Source: Qipengyuania qiaonensis
GTDB taxonomy: Bacteria > Pseudomonadota > Alphaproteobacteria > Sphingomonadales > Sphingomonadaceae
Direction of reading: 5' to 3'
Length of the DNA: 64,000 nucleotides
Assembly (NCBI RefSeq): GCF_019711515.1
Contig: NZ_JAIGNO010000003.1
Coordinates: 248,001 to 312,000, forward strand
Shown here: piece by piece, positions 45,318 to 55,617 of the stretch
Layout: each line of letters begins with the position of its first letter
Position numbering within the stretch: position 1 is the stretch's first letter
Made by a program: the position numbers and the translations under genes
Notes under the pieces: generated by a model
Seen by the model: only the letters and a program-made list of their open reading frames with translations
What the model was told of the DNA's origin: nothing
The model's database searches: none

Positions 45318-48300
45318 ATGAATTTCCGCAATATCTCCGCCTGGTCAATCCGCAACCCTGTCATCCCGCTGGTTGCATTCACGGCGCTGCTGCTCGCTGG
45401 CCTGATCAGCTTTGCGCGGATGGACGTGGTCAACAATCCCGATATCGAATTTCCCGCGGTCAACGTTTCGATCTCGCAACCCGGCGCGGCGCCGACGGAG
45501 ATCGAGAACCAGATTACCCAGCTGGTCGAATCGGCTGTCCGTTCGATCAATGGGGTCAACTCGATCAATTCGACCGCAAGCGAAGGCAATTCGAATACCT
45601 TTATCGAGTTCGAAATCGGCACGGATCCCAACGATGCGGTCGCCGAGGTAAAGAATGCGGTCGACCAGATCCGCAGTTCGCTGCCAGACGGCATTATCGA
45701 ACCCCAGGTGACCAAAGAGGAGATTTCCGGCGGCTTCCTTGCGATCTACGCGGTCGAGGCGGACGATATGACGATCGAGGGGTTGAGCTGGTTCATCGAC
45801 GACACGGTGGCCAAGCAGCTCCTCGGCATCGAAGGCATGGCCGAGGTTGACCGTTTTGGCGGGGTGGACCGCGAGATCGAAGTTATTCTCGATCTGCCCA
45901 AAATGCAGGCGCTGGGCGTTACCGCAAGCCAAATCAATGGCGTGCTGCGCCAGAGCAACATCGACGCCGCAGGCGGTGCGACGGAAGTCGGCGGGACGAA
46001 GCAGTCGGTTCGCGTGCTTGGCAATAGCGACGACGCTTATGCGCTCAGCCAGCGCCAGATCCAACTTGGCGGCGGCCGGACGATCAAGCTGGCCGATGTT
46101 GCTCGCGTGCGTGATGGCTATTCGGAACGGACCTCGATCAGCAAGGTGCGCGACAAGGAAGTCGTCAACTTTGCCATGAGCCGCGCCAAGGGTGCGTCGG
46201 ATGTGACGGTATATGACGATGCGCTCGAAAAGATCGCCGAGATCGAGGCGGAAAACCCGGGCGTGAAGTTCATCCCGCTGTTCAATACGGTCAAATATAC
46301 CGAGAACCAGTACGAAAGCGCCATGGCAGCGATGATCGAAGGCGCGATCCTCGCCGTGGTCGTGGTATTCTTCTTCCTGCGTGATTGGCGCGCGACCGCG
46401 ATCTCAGCGGTCGCGATCCCGCTGTCAGCGATCCCGACCTTCTGGTTCATGGATTTGCTCGGCTTCAACCTGAACCAGCTTTCACTGCTGGCGCTTGCGC
46501 TGGTCGCCGGCGTGCTGGTCGACGACGCTATCGTCGAGATCGAGAATATCGTCAGGCATATGCGGATGGGCAAGACGGCCTACCAGGCGTCGATAGATGC
46601 GGCCGACGAAATCGGCCTGCCTGTTGTAGCGACCAGCTTCTGCATCGTTGCCGTGTTCTTTCCGGTCGGCGCAATGCCGGGCATATCGGGCCAGTTCTTC
46701 AAGAATTTCGGCTTCACCGTCGTCGTGGCAGTTCTGATGTCCTTGGCTGTCGCGCGCATGATCACGCCGATGCTCGCGGCCTATTTCCTCAAGGCGCATG
46801 GCCAGGCGGCGCATGGTGAAGGTCCGATGATGGACCGCTACATGAATGTGCTGCAGTGGTCGCTCAATCGGGGCAAGATGTATGCCGCCCGCGAAAATAT
46901 CGAAGGGCCGCGCCATCGCTGGCTTTACGTTTTGTCGCTATTCCTGGTGGTGCTTGCAGCGTTGGCCATCTCCGCAATGGTGACCTTCGCTCTGTCCGGC
47001 TTCATCCAGGGTTTCGGCGTGACCACCATGATTGCGGGTCCCGGCGCGAATATCGGTGCCGAAATTCTCGCCAAGGTGGTCGGTATCCTTCAGCTTGCGG
47101 TGCCGCTGATCGCCGGCTTGGTCGCCACGCTCGCCTTCTTCCGTATACTCGGCTTTATAGTCCGCCGCTTTGGCGATCACATGGCGCAGGCGTGGCAGTA
47201 TCTGTACGCGCGCTTCCTCGATCATCGCGTATGGATGCTCGGCGTAGGCTATTTCTCCCTGCTGTTCACTATCCTGCTATTCGGGATTGTTCCGACACAG
47301 TTTCAGCCCGTGATCGATGACGAGAACAGCCGGGTCGAAATCGAAATGGTGCCCGGTACGACGCTCGAAACGACCGAGCGCGTGGCTGACCGCGTCGCAC
47401 AGATCCTCTATGATCAGCAAGAGGTCGAAATCGCGCTCGAGCGGGTGCGCGAAGGACAGGCAACGATCTACGTGACCCTGCGCCCCGATCGAGAACGAAC
47501 CTCGATCGAATTCGAACGTGGGCTTGCGCCGACTTTCGCGCAAATTCCCGACGCCCGCGTTCGCTTTGCGTCGCAATCGGGCGGTTTCGGCTCGGGCCGC
47601 GACATGACAATAATGCTCGCTGGATCGGATCCCGAATTGCTCAATCAGACGGCAGCGACGCTGGTCGAGCAAATGAAGGGGATCGGCATGCTGGTCGCCC
47701 CGCGCATCAGTGCCGACATCAATCGGCCCGAACTGATCATCCAGCCGCGCGAGGATCTTGCAGCCGAACTCGGCGTGACCACGATTGCGCTCAGCCAGAC
47801 GATCCGTATCGCGACCTTGGGCGAAATCGAACAGAACGCAGCGAAATTCTCGCTGTCGGACCGTCAGATTCCGATCCGCGTCAAGCTGCCCGAACAATCG
47901 CGCGAAAGTCTTGAAACGATCAAGAACCTGCCCGTGCAGACCGCAAGCGGCGGCTCGGTGCCTCTGTCGCGCGTTGCCGACATCTCCTTCGGCTCCGGAC
48001 CCACCACCATTCAGCGTTACAACCAGAACCGCCGTGTGTTGGTCGGTGCCGACCTCGCGCAGGGTGTGGTCAAGGGAGAGGCGCAGGCCAAGCTCGACGC
48101 CCTGCCTATCCTGCAGAACCTGCCGCAGGGCGTGATCCGCGATGCGGTTGGCGAGGATGAATGGCAGGCCGAATTGATGACCAGCCTGCTGATCGCCATC
48201 GTTTCGGGTGTCCTGCTGGTATTCGCGGTGCTGGTGCTGCTTTACAAGCGCTTGATGAGCCCGCTGGTCAACATGACCAGTCTCGCGCTCGCCCCGCTTG

Positions 48301-48788
48301 GTGGCATCCTGCTTGTCTGGATTTTCGGCCAGCCGCAATCCATGCCGGTCTATATCGGCATCCTGCTGTTGCTCGGCATCGTCTCGAAGAACTCCATCCT
48401 GCTGATCGATTTTGCGATCGAGGAAATGGACAAAGGCACGCGCAAGCTCGACGCCATTATCGATGCCGGCCACAAGCGCGCGCAACCGATCGTCATGACG
48501 ACGGTCGCGATGACGGCGGGCATGGTTCCTACCGCTCTGTCGGGCGTGTTCGGGGGAGGCGATGGCGCCTGGCGTGCCCCCATGGGTACGGTGGTGATCG
48601 GTGGCCTGCTGCTCTCGACCCTGCTCACCTTGCTGATCGTTCCGGCTGGCTTCAGCTTGGCGGATGGCTTCGAGAAACGCATCGGACCATGGCTGCGTAC
48701 GCGCATGCTGACCTACAAGGAAGGCGATGACAAGCGAGGTCCTATTGGTGACGGCTCGGCCGAACCCGGAGTCGAACCCGCAGAGTGA
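45318..48788 (+). CDS. RND (HAE1/AcrB-like) efflux permease, oversized
   Basis: A 1156-aa proton-driven exporter; relatives are usually ~1020-1060 aa. Typical sequence starts '[25 protein letters not shown]', with '[14 protein letters not shown]' carrying the paired helix-4 aspartates and '[15 protein letters not shown]' in helix 10. Between helix 6 and helix 7 (~520-632) there is an extra segment with two to three hydrophobic stretches ('[26 protein letters not shown]', '[26 protein letters not shown]') not part of the 12-helix plan. The adaptor gene is 14 bp upstream and DUF445 overlaps by GTGA. The substrate is unknown. Confidence 0.92.
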   Translation: MNFRNISAWSIRNPVIPLVAFTALLLAGLISFARMDVVNNPDIEFPAVNVSISQPGAAPTEIENQITQLVESAVRSINGVNSINSTASEGNSNTFIEFEIGTDPNDAVAEVKNAVDQIRSSLPDGIIEPQVTKEEISGGFLAIYAVEADDMTIEGLSWFIDDTVAKQLLGIEGMAEVDRFGGVDREIEVILDLPKMQALGVTASQINGVLRQSNIDAAGGATEVGGTKQSVRVLGNSDDAYALSQRQIQLGGGRTIKLADVARVRDGYSERTSISKVRDKEVVNFAMSRAKGASDVTVYDDALEKIAEIEAENPGVKFIPLFNTVKYTENQYESAMAAMIEGAILAVVVVFFFLRDWRATAISAVAIPLSAIPTFWFMDLLGFNLNQLSLLALALVAGVLVDDAIVEIENIVRHMRMGKTAYQASIDAADEIGLPVVATSFCIVAVFFPVGAMPGISGQFFKNFGFTVVVAVLMSLAVARMITPMLAAYFLKAHGQAAHGEGPMMDRYMNVLQWSLNRGKMYAARENIEGPRHRWLYVLSLFLVVLAALAISAMVTFALSGFIQGFGVTTMIAGPGANIGAEILAKVVGILQLAVPLIAGLVATLAFFRILGFIVRRFGDHMAQAWQYLYARFLDHRVWMLGVGYFSLLFTILLFGIVPTQFQPVIDDENSRVEIEMVPGTTLETTERVADRVAQILYDQQEVEIALERVREGQATIYVTLRPDRERTSIEFERGLAPTFAQIPDARVRFASQSGGFGSGRDMTIMLAGSDPELLNQTAATLVEQMKGIGMLVAPRISADINRPELIIQPREDLAAELGVTTIALSQTIRIATLGEIEQNAAKFSLSDRQIPIRVKLPEQSRESLETIKNLPVQTASGGSVPLSRVADISFGSGPTTIQRYNQNRRVLVGADLAQGVVKGEAQAKLDALPILQNLPQGVIRDAVGEDEWQAELMTSLLIAIVSGVLLVFAVLVLLYKRLMSPLVNMTSLALAPLGGILLVWIFGQPQSMPVYIGILLLLGIVSKNSILLIDFAIEEMDKGTRKLDAIIDAGHKRAQPIVMTTVAMTAGMVPTALSGVFGGGDGAWRAPMGTVVIGGLLLSTLLTLLIVPAGFSLADGFEKRIGPWLRTRMLTYKEGDDKRGPIGDGSAEPGVEPAE

Positions 48789-50065
48789 ATGTCCGCTTGC
48801 CAGCGGGTCGGCACGTTACCGGTCCATCGATCCCGCCTGATCGCGCGCGCGCAATGCGCCGGACGGCGACCGGGCTGATCGTGCTGATGGCGGCGCTCTT
48901 CCTGTGGTCGGGCCGCTTTCTCGATGCCCATCCCGCCTGGGGCTATCTTCATGCTTTCGCCGAGGCTGCGATGGTCGGGGGACTGGCGGACTGGTTTGCG
49001 GTCACCGCCTTGTTCCGCCACCCGCTCGGCCTGCCCATTCCGCACACGGCGATCATTCCCGAAAACAAGGATCGCATCGCCGATACGATGGCGGGGTTCC
49101 TGCGCGAGAACTTCCTTACTCCCGCCGTGGTCGGCCGGCGGATGGGCTCGATGAATCTCGCGCAGGCCGTTGGCAGCTACCTGGCCGATCCCAAGGCCAC
49201 GAAGGATTCACGCATTCGCGCCGGTGCGGGCGAACTGGCGATCGAGGTACTCGAATCGCTCGATCCAGACCGGCTCGGCACGCAGGTGCGCAGCGGGATA
49301 AAGGCGCAGCTCGGCAGGCTGGAGATTGCGCCGCTGCTTGGCGGTATGCTCGAAGCGATGATCGCCGATGGGCGTCACAAGCCGCTAATCGACAAGATCA
49401 TCCGTTGGGCCGGCCTGGTGCTGGAAGACAACGAGGCGATGGTACGTGACATGGTGCACAGGCGCGCGAATGCCGTGCTGCGCTTTACCGGCCTCGACGA
49501 GCGGCTGGCGAACTCGGTGCTCGATGGGCTCTACAAGCTGTTGGCGGAGGTTCTGGTCGATCCCGAGCATCCCTTGCGCGACAAGATCGAGGAAGGTCTG
49601 CACGAACTCGCCAGAGGTCTGCGCGAGGATCCGGAGATGCAGGAAAGGGTCGAGCGCATGAAGCGCGAGCTCCTCGAGAACCCTGCAATCGGCGAATGGT
49701 GGCAGGGCGTGTGGGAGCGGCTGCGTGCCAATCTCATCGGTGCGATCCGCAACTCCGACGCGCCCGGCCGCGACTATATCGGACAGACGCTGGGCGAGCT
49801 TGGCGCCGCGCTGCGCGACGACGAACGGCTGCAAAGGCAGGTCAACCGCTTCGCCCGCCGCACTGCCGTGGGCGTTGCGACACGCTATGGCGACCAGATC
49901 GTCCGGCTGGTGTCCGAAACCGTACGCCGCTGGGATGCGCAGACAATCACCGACCGCGTCGAAAACGCAGTCGGCCGCGACCTCCAGTTCATCCGCATAA
50001 ATGGCACGCTTGTCGGCGGACTGGTCGGAATGACCATCCACACGCTGGATGTTTACGTGATCTAA
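48785..50065 (+). CDS. DUF445 family membrane protein
   Basis: A 426-aa protein of the YjiN/DUF445 family. The N-terminal helix 'TGLIVLMAALFLWSGRFL' is followed by the signature 'AFAEAAMVGGLADWFAVTALFRHPLGLPIPHTAIIPENKDRIADTM' (~57-100). A long helical, amphipathic region follows, then a C-terminal hydrophobic helix 'INGTLVGGLVGMTIHTLDVYVI'. The GTG start overlaps the RND stop by GTGA, so it is part of the efflux operon. The function is unknown. Confidence 0.86.
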   Translation: MNVRLPAGRHVTGPSIPPDRARAMRRTATGLIVLMAALFLWSGRFLDAHPAWGYLHAFAEAAMVGGLADWFAVTALFRHPLGLPIPHTAIIPENKDRIADTMAGFLRENFLTPAVVGRRMGSMNLAQAVGSYLADPKATKDSRIRAGAGELAIEVLESLDPDRLGTQVRSGIKAQLGRLEIAPLLGGMLEAMIADGRHKPLIDKIIRWAGLVLEDNEAMVRDMVHRRANAVLRFTGLDERLANSVLDGLYKLLAEVLVDPEHPLRDKIEEGLHELARGLREDPEMQERVERMKRELLENPAIGEWWQGVWERLRANLIGAIRNSDAPGRDYIGQTLGELGAALRDDERLQRQVNRFARRTAVGVATRYGDQIVRLVSETVRRWDAQTITDRVENAVGRDLQFIRINGTLVGGLVGMTIHTLDVYVI

Positions 50066-50074
50066 GCTGCGCTT

Positions 50075-50968
50075 TCAGTAAAGCTGGTACGACACCCGAA
50101 CCGCGTAGTATGACGGGATAGGTCGGTTCTGAAGGTCGGTAGCGGGCTTGAACTTCGCACTTTCCAGGAAAACTACACACGCGCTGTCGTCGAACCGTTC
50201 TGCCTTGGTGACCGAATCCGTATGGCATTTTGCCACAGTCCCATCGGCTTCGACCATCACACGAATTTGCAGACTCGCCTGCGAGCCATGCATTTCGGCT
50301 GCCTTGGGATATCGTGTCTGAACAAGGCGTACGACCTGTTCGAGGTTGACGATCTCGGGCTCCGTCTTGCGGGATTTCATGGTTTCGATATCCGCTCCCC
50401 AATGAGTCACGAGATTCTCCATGCAGGCGTTCATTGCGTCGAACACGGGTGCCAGATTACCCGTGTTCAGCCGATAGGCACGACCTGCGCGCGATACTTC
50501 GATCCAATCGATGCCCTTGCCTTGTTCAGATGACAGGCTCGGCAGCCCAACCGGTTCGGCGCTATTCTCGTCCTTCGCCCCGTCTTCTGCGTTGGACCAT
50601 CCCTCGAAACCGTTCCCGCCGACAGCTTTTCCGAAATTTTCCATGGTCAGATTTATCTTCGGCCTAAATTCGTAAGGCGCTTGTCCCGGCCCAAATTGAA
50701 TAGTGAATCTGTGGCTGGCATTCAGTCGGTCAATCAATGGACCTCCAATGACCCATTCGAACTCGTCCGACGGCGCATATTGCTCTAAATAGAGCGCTGT
50801 TTTGCCACCGTCTTCGCCAAAAATTCGCCCAATGCGACAGCGTGTTTCACCATAGTCGATTTGCCAAGTCGAGCTTGGCTCCAGAATTACGGGTTCCCTT
50901 GCCGCAGCGGCAGCCGGTTGCGCGGCTATTGAAATTAACAATGCTGCGGAGATGATGCGACCCAACAT
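50075..50968 (-). CDS. Periplasmic protein with TonB-like C-terminal domain
   Basis: A 297-aa protein with a signal peptide (LISIAAQPAAAAA, cleavage near 23). The N-terminal ~180 residues are an uncharacterised beta-rich domain. The last ~90 residues ('YPKAAEMHGSQASLQIRVMVEADGTVAKCHTDSVTKAERFDDSACVVFLESAKFKPATD') match the TonB C-terminal fold, with two cysteines. No proline-rich spacer or membrane anchor is present, so it is not a classical TonB. Base composition is lower in GC than its neighbours. Its ribosome site lies in a long perfect hairpin. Confidence 0.8.
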   Translation of the reverse strand: MLGRIISAALLISIAAQPAAAAAREPVILEPSSTWQIDYGETRCRIGRIFGEDGGKTALYLEQYAPSDEFEWVIGGPLIDRLNASHRFTIQFGPGQAPYEFRPKINLTMENFGKAVGGNGFEGWSNAEDGAKDENSAEPVGLPSLSSEQGKGIDWIEVSRAGRAYRLNTGNLAPVFDAMNACMENLVTHWGADIETMKSRKTEPEIVNLEQVVRLVQTRYPKAAEMHGSQASLQIRVMVEADGTVAKCHTDSVTKAERFDDSACVVFLESAKFKPATDLQNRPIPSYYAVRVSYQLY

Positions 50969-50970
50969 GA

Positions 50971-51007
50971 ATAACCCTCCTACCGGTGCCCGGTAGGAGG
51001 GTTATTC
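50971..51007 (-). promoter_or_regulatory. 17-bp perfect hairpin enclosing the TonB-like gene's ribosome binding site
   Basis: Two exact 17-nt arms (50971-50987 and 50991-51007) with a 3-nt loop. The 3' arm on the minus strand contains TAGGAGGG, six bases before the ATG at 50968. Folding would hide the Shine-Dalgarno. It also sits 21 bp after the etfA stop and could act as its terminator or 3' stabiliser, although no T run follows. Confidence 0.7.
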
Positions 51008-51027
51008 GATTTCGGTGACAATGCAAT

Positions 51028-51957
51028 TCAGAGCTTTTCAGTCAACTCCGGAACCGCCTTGAACAGGTCTGCGACGAGGCCGATGTCGGCGACCTGGAAG
51101 ATCGGCGCATCCTCGTCCTTGTTGATGGCAATGATCGTCTTGGAATCCTTCATCCCGGCGAGGTGCTGGATCGCGCCCGAAATGCCGATCGCGATATAGA
51201 CTTCGGGGGCGACGATCTTGCCCGTCTGGCCGACCTGGTAGTCGTTGGGAACATAGCCCGCATCGACTGCCGCGCGGCTCGCGCCGATGCCGGCACCAAG
51301 CTTGTCGGCGAGCGGGGTGATGACCTGTTCGAAGGTTTCGGAATCCTTCAGCGCGCGGCCACCCGACACGATCACCTTGGCGCTGGTGAGTTCCGGGCGG
51401 TCGCTCTCGGCGATCTCTTCGCTGACGAAGGTCGATATCCCGGCATCGGTCGGGCCGGACACGTCCTCGACACTCGCCGACCCGCCTTCGGGCGCGGCCT
51501 TTTCGAAGGCCGTGCCGCGAACGGTGATAACGAGCTTGGCGTCGGAGGACTCCACCGTCGCAATGGCGTTCCCGGCGTAGATCGGGCGGGTGAAGGTCTT
51601 GTCGCCCTCGATCGAAAGGATGTCCGAGATCTGCATCACGTCGAGCAGTGCGGCGACGCGCGGGGCGATGTTCTTGCCGGTGGTGGTCGCGGGCGCGACG
51701 AAGGCGTCGTGCTCGCCCATCAGATCGGCCACCAGCGGTGCGATGTTTTCGGCCAATGCGTGCTCGTAAGCCGCATCGTCTGCGAGGTACACCTTGCCGG
51801 CGCCCGCGATCTTGGCGGCTTCGTCGGCCACCGCACGACAGCCCGATCCCGCGACGAGCAGGTGGACTTCGCCCAGCTCGGCAGCGGCGGTGACGGCGGC
51901 GAGCGTCGCGTCAGCGACGCTCTTATTGTCGTGTTCGACCCAAACGAGGGTGTTCAT
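51028..51957 (-). CDS. etfA: Electron transfer flavoprotein subunit alpha
   Basis: A 309-aa FAD-binding subunit of the ETF heterodimer that takes electrons from acyl-CoA dehydrogenases to ETF:quinone oxidoreductase. It has the N-terminal domain '[23 protein letters not shown]', '[10 protein letters not shown]', and the FAD signature '[42 protein letters not shown]' (~240-281). It follows etfB by 27 bp on the same strand. Confidence 0.95.
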   Translation of the reverse strand: MNTLVWVEHDNKSVADATLAAVTAAAELGEVHLLVAGSGCRAVADEAAKIAGAGKVYLADDAAYEHALAENIAPLVADLMGEHDAFVAPATTTGKNIAPRVAALLDVMQISDILSIEGDKTFTRPIYAGNAIATVESSDAKLVITVRGTAFEKAAPEGGSASVEDVSGPTDAGISTFVSEEIAESDRPELTSAKVIVSGGRALKDSETFEQVITPLADKLGAGIGASRAAVDAGYVPNDYQVGQTGKIVAPEVYIAIGISGAIQHLAGMKDSKTIIAINKDEDAPIFQVADIGLVADLFKAVPELTEKL

Positions 51958-51984
51958 ATCCGTGTTCCTTCTCGTTCGTGTGAC

Positions 51985-52731
51985 TCAGGCTATGCCGAGC
52001 GCTTTGATCTTGGCGACCAGCGCGTCGACATCCTCGACCTTCTCGCCCGCCTGGCGGACCGGCGGCTCGGAGACATTGGTGGTCTTGAGACGCGGCGCCG
52101 TGTCGACGCCGTAATCGGTAGGGGCCTTGGTATCGAGCGGCTTCTGCTTCGCCTTCATGATGTTGGGGAGCGAGGCATAGCGCGGCTCGTTGAGGCGTAG
52201 ATCGGTGGTGACGATGGCCGGCAGGGCGAGTTTAACCGTCTGCAGCCCGCCATCGACTTCGCGCTTCACGGTGACGCTGTCGCCATCGACCTCGACGGTA
52301 TTGGCGAACGTGCCCTGGGGGCGGCCCATGAGGGCGGCTAGCATCTGGCCGGTCTGGTTCGAATCGTCGTCGATCGCCTGCTTGCCCAACATCACGATGC
52401 CGGGCTGTTCTTCCTCGGCAATGGCCTTGAGGATCTTTGCCACCGCCAGCGGCTCGACCTCGTCGTCGGTCTGCACCAGGATCGCGCGATCGGCACCCAT
52501 GGCGAGCGCGGTGCGCAGTGTCTCCTGCGCCTTGGCGGGGCCGATGCTGACGGCGATGATTTCCTCGGCCTTGCCCGCTTCCTTGATGCGGATGGCTTCC
52601 TCGACGGCGATTTCGTCGAACGGGTTCATGCTCATCTTGACGTTGGCAAGATCGACGCCCGAGCCGTCGGCCTTGACCCGCGGCTTGACGTTGTAATCGA
52701 TCACCCGCTTGACGGGGACGAGGATTTTCAT
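51985..52731 (-). CDS. etfB: Electron transfer flavoprotein subunit beta
   Basis: A 248-aa AMP-binding ETF subunit. Signature parts are '[26 protein letters not shown]', '[30 protein letters not shown]', '[24 protein letters not shown]' and the recognition loop '[22 protein letters not shown]' that docks dehydrogenases. It is the promoter-proximal gene of etfBA. A palindromic operator-like site lies 50 bp upstream. Confidence 0.95.
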   Translation of the reverse strand: MKILVPVKRVIDYNVKPRVKADGSGVDLANVKMSMNPFDEIAVEEAIRIKEAGKAEEIIAVSIGPAKAQETLRTALAMGADRAILVQTDDEVEPLAVAKILKAIAEEEQPGIVMLGKQAIDDDSNQTGQMLAALMGRPQGTFANTVEVDGDSVTVKREVDGGLQTVKLALPAIVTTDLRLNEPRYASLPNIMKAKQKPLDTKAPTDYGVDTAPRLKTTNVSEPPVRQAGEKVEDVDALVAKIKALGIA

Positions 52732-52775
52732 CGGTGTTACCTTCCTCTCGACTTGAAACTGTGGCGCTCGCCTAG

Positions 52776-52797
52776 CTTGCGTTTACGTAAACGTCAA
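52776..52797 (-). promoter_or_regulatory. LiuR-like palindromic operator upstream of etfB
   Basis: The core GTTTACGTAAAC (52781-52792) is a perfect 12-bp palindrome. On the minus strand it reads TTGACGTTTACGTAAACG, so a TTGACG -35-like hexamer overlaps it. The TTTACGTAAA core with TTGACG flanks resembles operators reported by comparative genomics for MerR-type LiuR regulators of branched-chain and fatty acid catabolism, whose regulons include etfBA. No regulator gene is present here. Confidence 0.55.
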
Positions 52798-52935
52798 GCA
52801 AGGCGATGGAGCCGTATACGACCCTCGCCTTGGTCCCTCGCTCGCGCGGCAGGGCAGGTCAAGCGGCGTCGGCACCAGTCTTTACTATGGTTGGCGCCGG
52901 GCATAGTTTCATTGGGTCGAGACAGGAGGTGTTCG

Positions 52936-53448
52936 ATGCGCGTCTGGGCCATTGCCGCAAGCTTCGCAGCGCTATGCGCAATGCCGGTTTCGGCGCAGGA
53001 AACCCGCACCGTACCGGAGGACCACACCCCGCCTCCTGCCACACTCGACCAGATGCATTGGCTCGCCGGTCAATGGGCGGGTGAGGGGATAGGCGGCCAG
53101 CCTGCCTATGAGAGCTGGCTACCTCCGACCGGGGGCACGATGATCGGCACCTTCGTCCAACTGGCCGACGCAGACACCGTCCGTTTTACCGAGCACATGT
53201 ATCTGATGGAAGAAGGTGGCTCGCTCGTGTTGCGTCTCAAGCACTTCAATGCCGACCTCACCGGTTGGGAAGAGAAGGACGATATGCTGACCTTCGACCT
53301 GATCGCTCTCGAAGACTGCGCAGCCTATTTCCGCGCGCTGACGCTGCGTTGCGACGGCGAGGAAGGCCTGCTGGCGGCCGTCCGCATGACGCGCGAGGGC
53401 AAACCCGCAGGCGAGCTGGTCTTCCGCTTCAAACGGATGGAGCGATAG
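52936..53448 (+). CDS. DUF6265 family exported protein
   Basis: A 170-aa protein with a signal peptide ([16 protein letters not shown]). The ATG follows a perfect AGGAGGT site. The mature domain '[38 protein letters not shown]' and '[22 protein letters not shown]' define the DUF6265 lipocalin-like beta-barrel family of unknown function. It is divergent from etfBA (204-bp gap) and convergent with sucC (13-bp gap). Confidence 0.82.
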   Translation: MRVWAIAASFAALCAMPVSAQETRTVPEDHTPPPATLDQMHWLAGQWAGEGIGGQPAYESWLPPTGGTMIGTFVQLADADTVRFTEHMYLMEEGGSLVLRLKHFNADLTGWEEKDDMLTFDLIALEDCAAYFRALTLRCDGEEGLLAAVRMTREGKPAGELVFRFKRMER

Positions 53449-53461
53449 GCGAGAGCGGCGC

Positions 53462-54661
53462 TCAGGCCGCCTTCTTCACCTCGGCAACGATCTTCCTGGC
53501 CGCATCGCCCAGATCGTCGGCGCTGACGATCGCGAGACCCGAATTGTCGAGTATGGCCTTGCCTTCTTCGACATTGGTGCCTTCGAGGCGGACAACCAGC
53601 GGAACGGAAAGGTTCACGTCCTTCGCCGCCTGCACGATGCCATTCGCGATCACGTCGCACTTCATGATGCCGCCGAAAATGTTGACGAGGATGCCTTCGA
53701 CCGCCGGGTCCTTGAGGATGATCTTGAACGCCGCGGTGACCTTCTCGGTGGTCGCACCGCCGCCGACGTCGAGGAAGTTCGCCGGGAAAGCGCCGTTGAG
53801 CTTGATGATGTCCATCGTCGCCATGGCGAGGCCTGCGCCATTGACCATGCAGCCGATATTGCCGTCCAGCTTGATGTAGGCGAGGTCGTATTCGCTCGCT
53901 TCGACTTCGGCGGGGTCTTCTTCGGTCACGTCGCGTAGTGCTTCCACATCCTTGTGGCGGAACAGCGCATTGCCGTCGAAACTCATCTTGGTGTCGAGCA
54001 CCAGCAGATTGCCGTCCTCGGTTTCGACCAGCGGATTGATCTCGAGCATCTCGCAGTCGAGGTCCATGAAGGCGGTGTAGAGCTGCTTGGCCAGCTTCTG
54101 CGCCTGCTTGTTGAGGTCGCCCTCAAGCTTGAGCGCGAAGGCCACCGCGCGACCGTGATGCGGCATGAAGCCCTGCGCCGGATCGATGGCGATCGTGGCG
54201 ATCTTTTCGGGCGTCGAATGGGCGACCTCCTCGATATCCATCCCGCCTTCGGTCGAGACGATCATGGCCACGCGGCCGGTCGCGCGATCGACCAGCATGG
54301 AGAGGTAGTATTCGGACGCGATGTCGACGCCGTCGGTGACGTAAAGGCTGTTGACCTGCTTGCCAGCATCGCCGGTCTGGATCGTCACCAGCGTATTGCC
54401 GAGCATTTCCTTGGCATTGGCTTCGACGTCCTCGATGCTCTTCGACAGGCGCACGCCGCCCTTCGCATCCGCACCCAATTCCTTGAACTTGCCCTTGCCA
54501 CGGCCACCAGCGTGGATCTGCGCCTTCACGACGTAAAGTGGCCCGGGAAGCTTCTTGGCACCTGCGACGGCTTCTTCAACCGAGAGGGCGGCATGTCCTG
54601 CCGGGATGCCGATGCCGTATTTTGCGAGCAGTTCCTTGGCCTGGTATTCGTGAATGTTCAT
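53462..54661 (-). CDS. sucC: Succinate--CoA ligase (ADP-forming) subunit beta
   Basis: A 399-aa TCA-cycle enzyme subunit of the standard length. ATP-grasp sequence: '[22 protein letters not shown]', '[13 protein letters not shown]' (nucleotide binding), '[30 protein letters not shown]', '[20 protein letters not shown]', '[16 protein letters not shown]'. No sucD is adjacent; the two subunits are encoded apart, as in related genera. The start at 54661 gives the canonical N-terminus, so the longer upstream open frame is discarded. Confidence 0.96.
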   Translation of the reverse strand: MNIHEYQAKELLAKYGIGIPAGHAALSVEEAVAGAKKLPGPLYVVKAQIHAGGRGKGKFKELGADAKGGVRLSKSIEDVEANAKEMLGNTLVTIQTGDAGKQVNSLYVTDGVDIASEYYLSMLVDRATGRVAMIVSTEGGMDIEEVAHSTPEKIATIAIDPAQGFMPHHGRAVAFALKLEGDLNKQAQKLAKQLYTAFMDLDCEMLEINPLVETEDGNLLVLDTKMSFDGNALFRHKDVEALRDVTEEDPAEVEASEYDLAYIKLDGNIGCMVNGAGLAMATMDIIKLNGAFPANFLDVGGGATTEKVTAAFKIILKDPAVEGILVNIFGGIMKCDVIANGIVQAAKDVNLSVPLVVRLEGTNVEEGKAILDNSGLAIVSADDLGDAARKIVAEVKKAA

Positions 54662-54778
54662 GAGAAGCTTCGTCCTTCGCGTGACGCGCGTGGGGGAAAG
54701 AGAGTCGCGAGCGCCATAAGCATGTCTGGGCGCGCTTGAAAAGGCCCGCTTTCGGGTGCAGGCAGCAGCCATTCTTTC

Positions 54779-55555
54779 ATGATCGATAGCCAGCGCCTTG
54801 AATCCATCGTCTCCGAAGCCGGACGGATCGCGTACGATCTGTGGCCCGGGGCGGGCAACGAGCTGGATGCATGGGAAAAAAGGCCGGGCGATCCGGTGTG
54901 CGAAGCGGATCTCGCGGTCGATGCCTTTCTCAAGCGCGAACTGGGAATTTTGCTGCCATCGGCTGGCTGGCTGTCGGAGGAAACCGCCGACGATCCCGCG
55001 CGCCTTGGCAACGATCTGATCTGGCTGGTCGACCCGGTCGACGGGACGCGCGACTTCATCCGCGGCCGTACCGGTTGGGCGGTTTCGGTCGCTCTGATCA
55101 GCGGCGGCAGGCCCTTGATCGGCACGCTTTGCGCGCCTGCCCGCGGCGAAACCTGGCAGGCGATGGCCGGACAAGGTGCCTATCGCAACCGCCGGAAGCT
55201 CATCGCCAGCATGCGCAAGGAATTCGCGGGATCACGCGTTCCAGCGCACGCTTTACCGAAGACCGACGCCGATCTGGTCGCCGTCGACCAGCCCAATTCG
55301 ATCGCCCTACGCATCGCCATGGTCGCCGCCGACGAAGCGGATCTCGTCGCGACCGTTCGCTGGGGCTTCGAATGGGATATCGCCGCGGCCGGCCTGATAG
55401 CGCGCGAAGCGGGGGCCGCGGTCAGCGATGCCCATGGCGGCAAGCTCCACTACAACAAGCGCGATCCCCGTGCATTCGGTGTGCTGGTCAGCGCGCCGGA
55501 TATTCATGAGGCTGCGGTAGAGCGCCTCGCAGCGCGCGTTGCAGCCGCACAGTAA
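54779..55555 (+). CDS. Inositol monophosphatase/CysQ family phosphatase
   Basis: A 258-aa Mg2+-dependent, Li+-sensitive-fold phosphatase. Metal motifs are '[31 protein letters not shown]' (E-E...D-P-V-D-G-T) and '[22 protein letters not shown]' (W-D). '[14 protein letters not shown]' precedes them. The length and sequence suit CysQ-like 3'(2'),5'-bisphosphate nucleotidase or inositol-1-phosphatase; motifs alone do not decide. It is divergent from sucC (117-bp gap). Its stop codon overlaps the T run of the opposite-strand terminator. Confidence 0.87.
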   Translation: MIDSQRLESIVSEAGRIAYDLWPGAGNELDAWEKRPGDPVCEADLAVDAFLKRELGILLPSAGWLSEETADDPARLGNDLIWLVDPVDGTRDFIRGRTGWAVSVALISGGRPLIGTLCAPARGETWQAMAGQGAYRNRRKLIASMRKEFAGSRVPAHALPKTDADLVAVDQPNSIALRIAMVAADEADLVATVRWGFEWDIAAAGLIAREAGAAVSDAHGGKLHYNKRDPRAFGVLVSAPDIHEAAVERLAARVAAAQ

Positions 55556-55579
55556 AAAGGGGCCGCGTGAACCGGCCCC
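55554..55579 (-). terminator. Rho-independent terminator of the YiaD-like OmpA gene
   Basis: On the minus strand GGGGCCG pairs with CGGCCCC around a 7-nt loop and is followed by TTTTTA. It begins 38 bp after the OmpA stop and overlaps the phosphatase stop codon on the other strand. Confidence 0.78.
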
Positions 55580-55617
55580 AGTTGGTGCGACATCCCGAAG
55601 GGTTCGGTGCCTTACAT

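Noticed and set aside
48760-48790. GGTTCGACTCC on the minus strand near the RND stop, resembling a tRNA T-arm
   Set aside because: The flanking bases do not pair as a T stem, no acceptor or anticodon stem can be drawn, and it lies in coding sequence.
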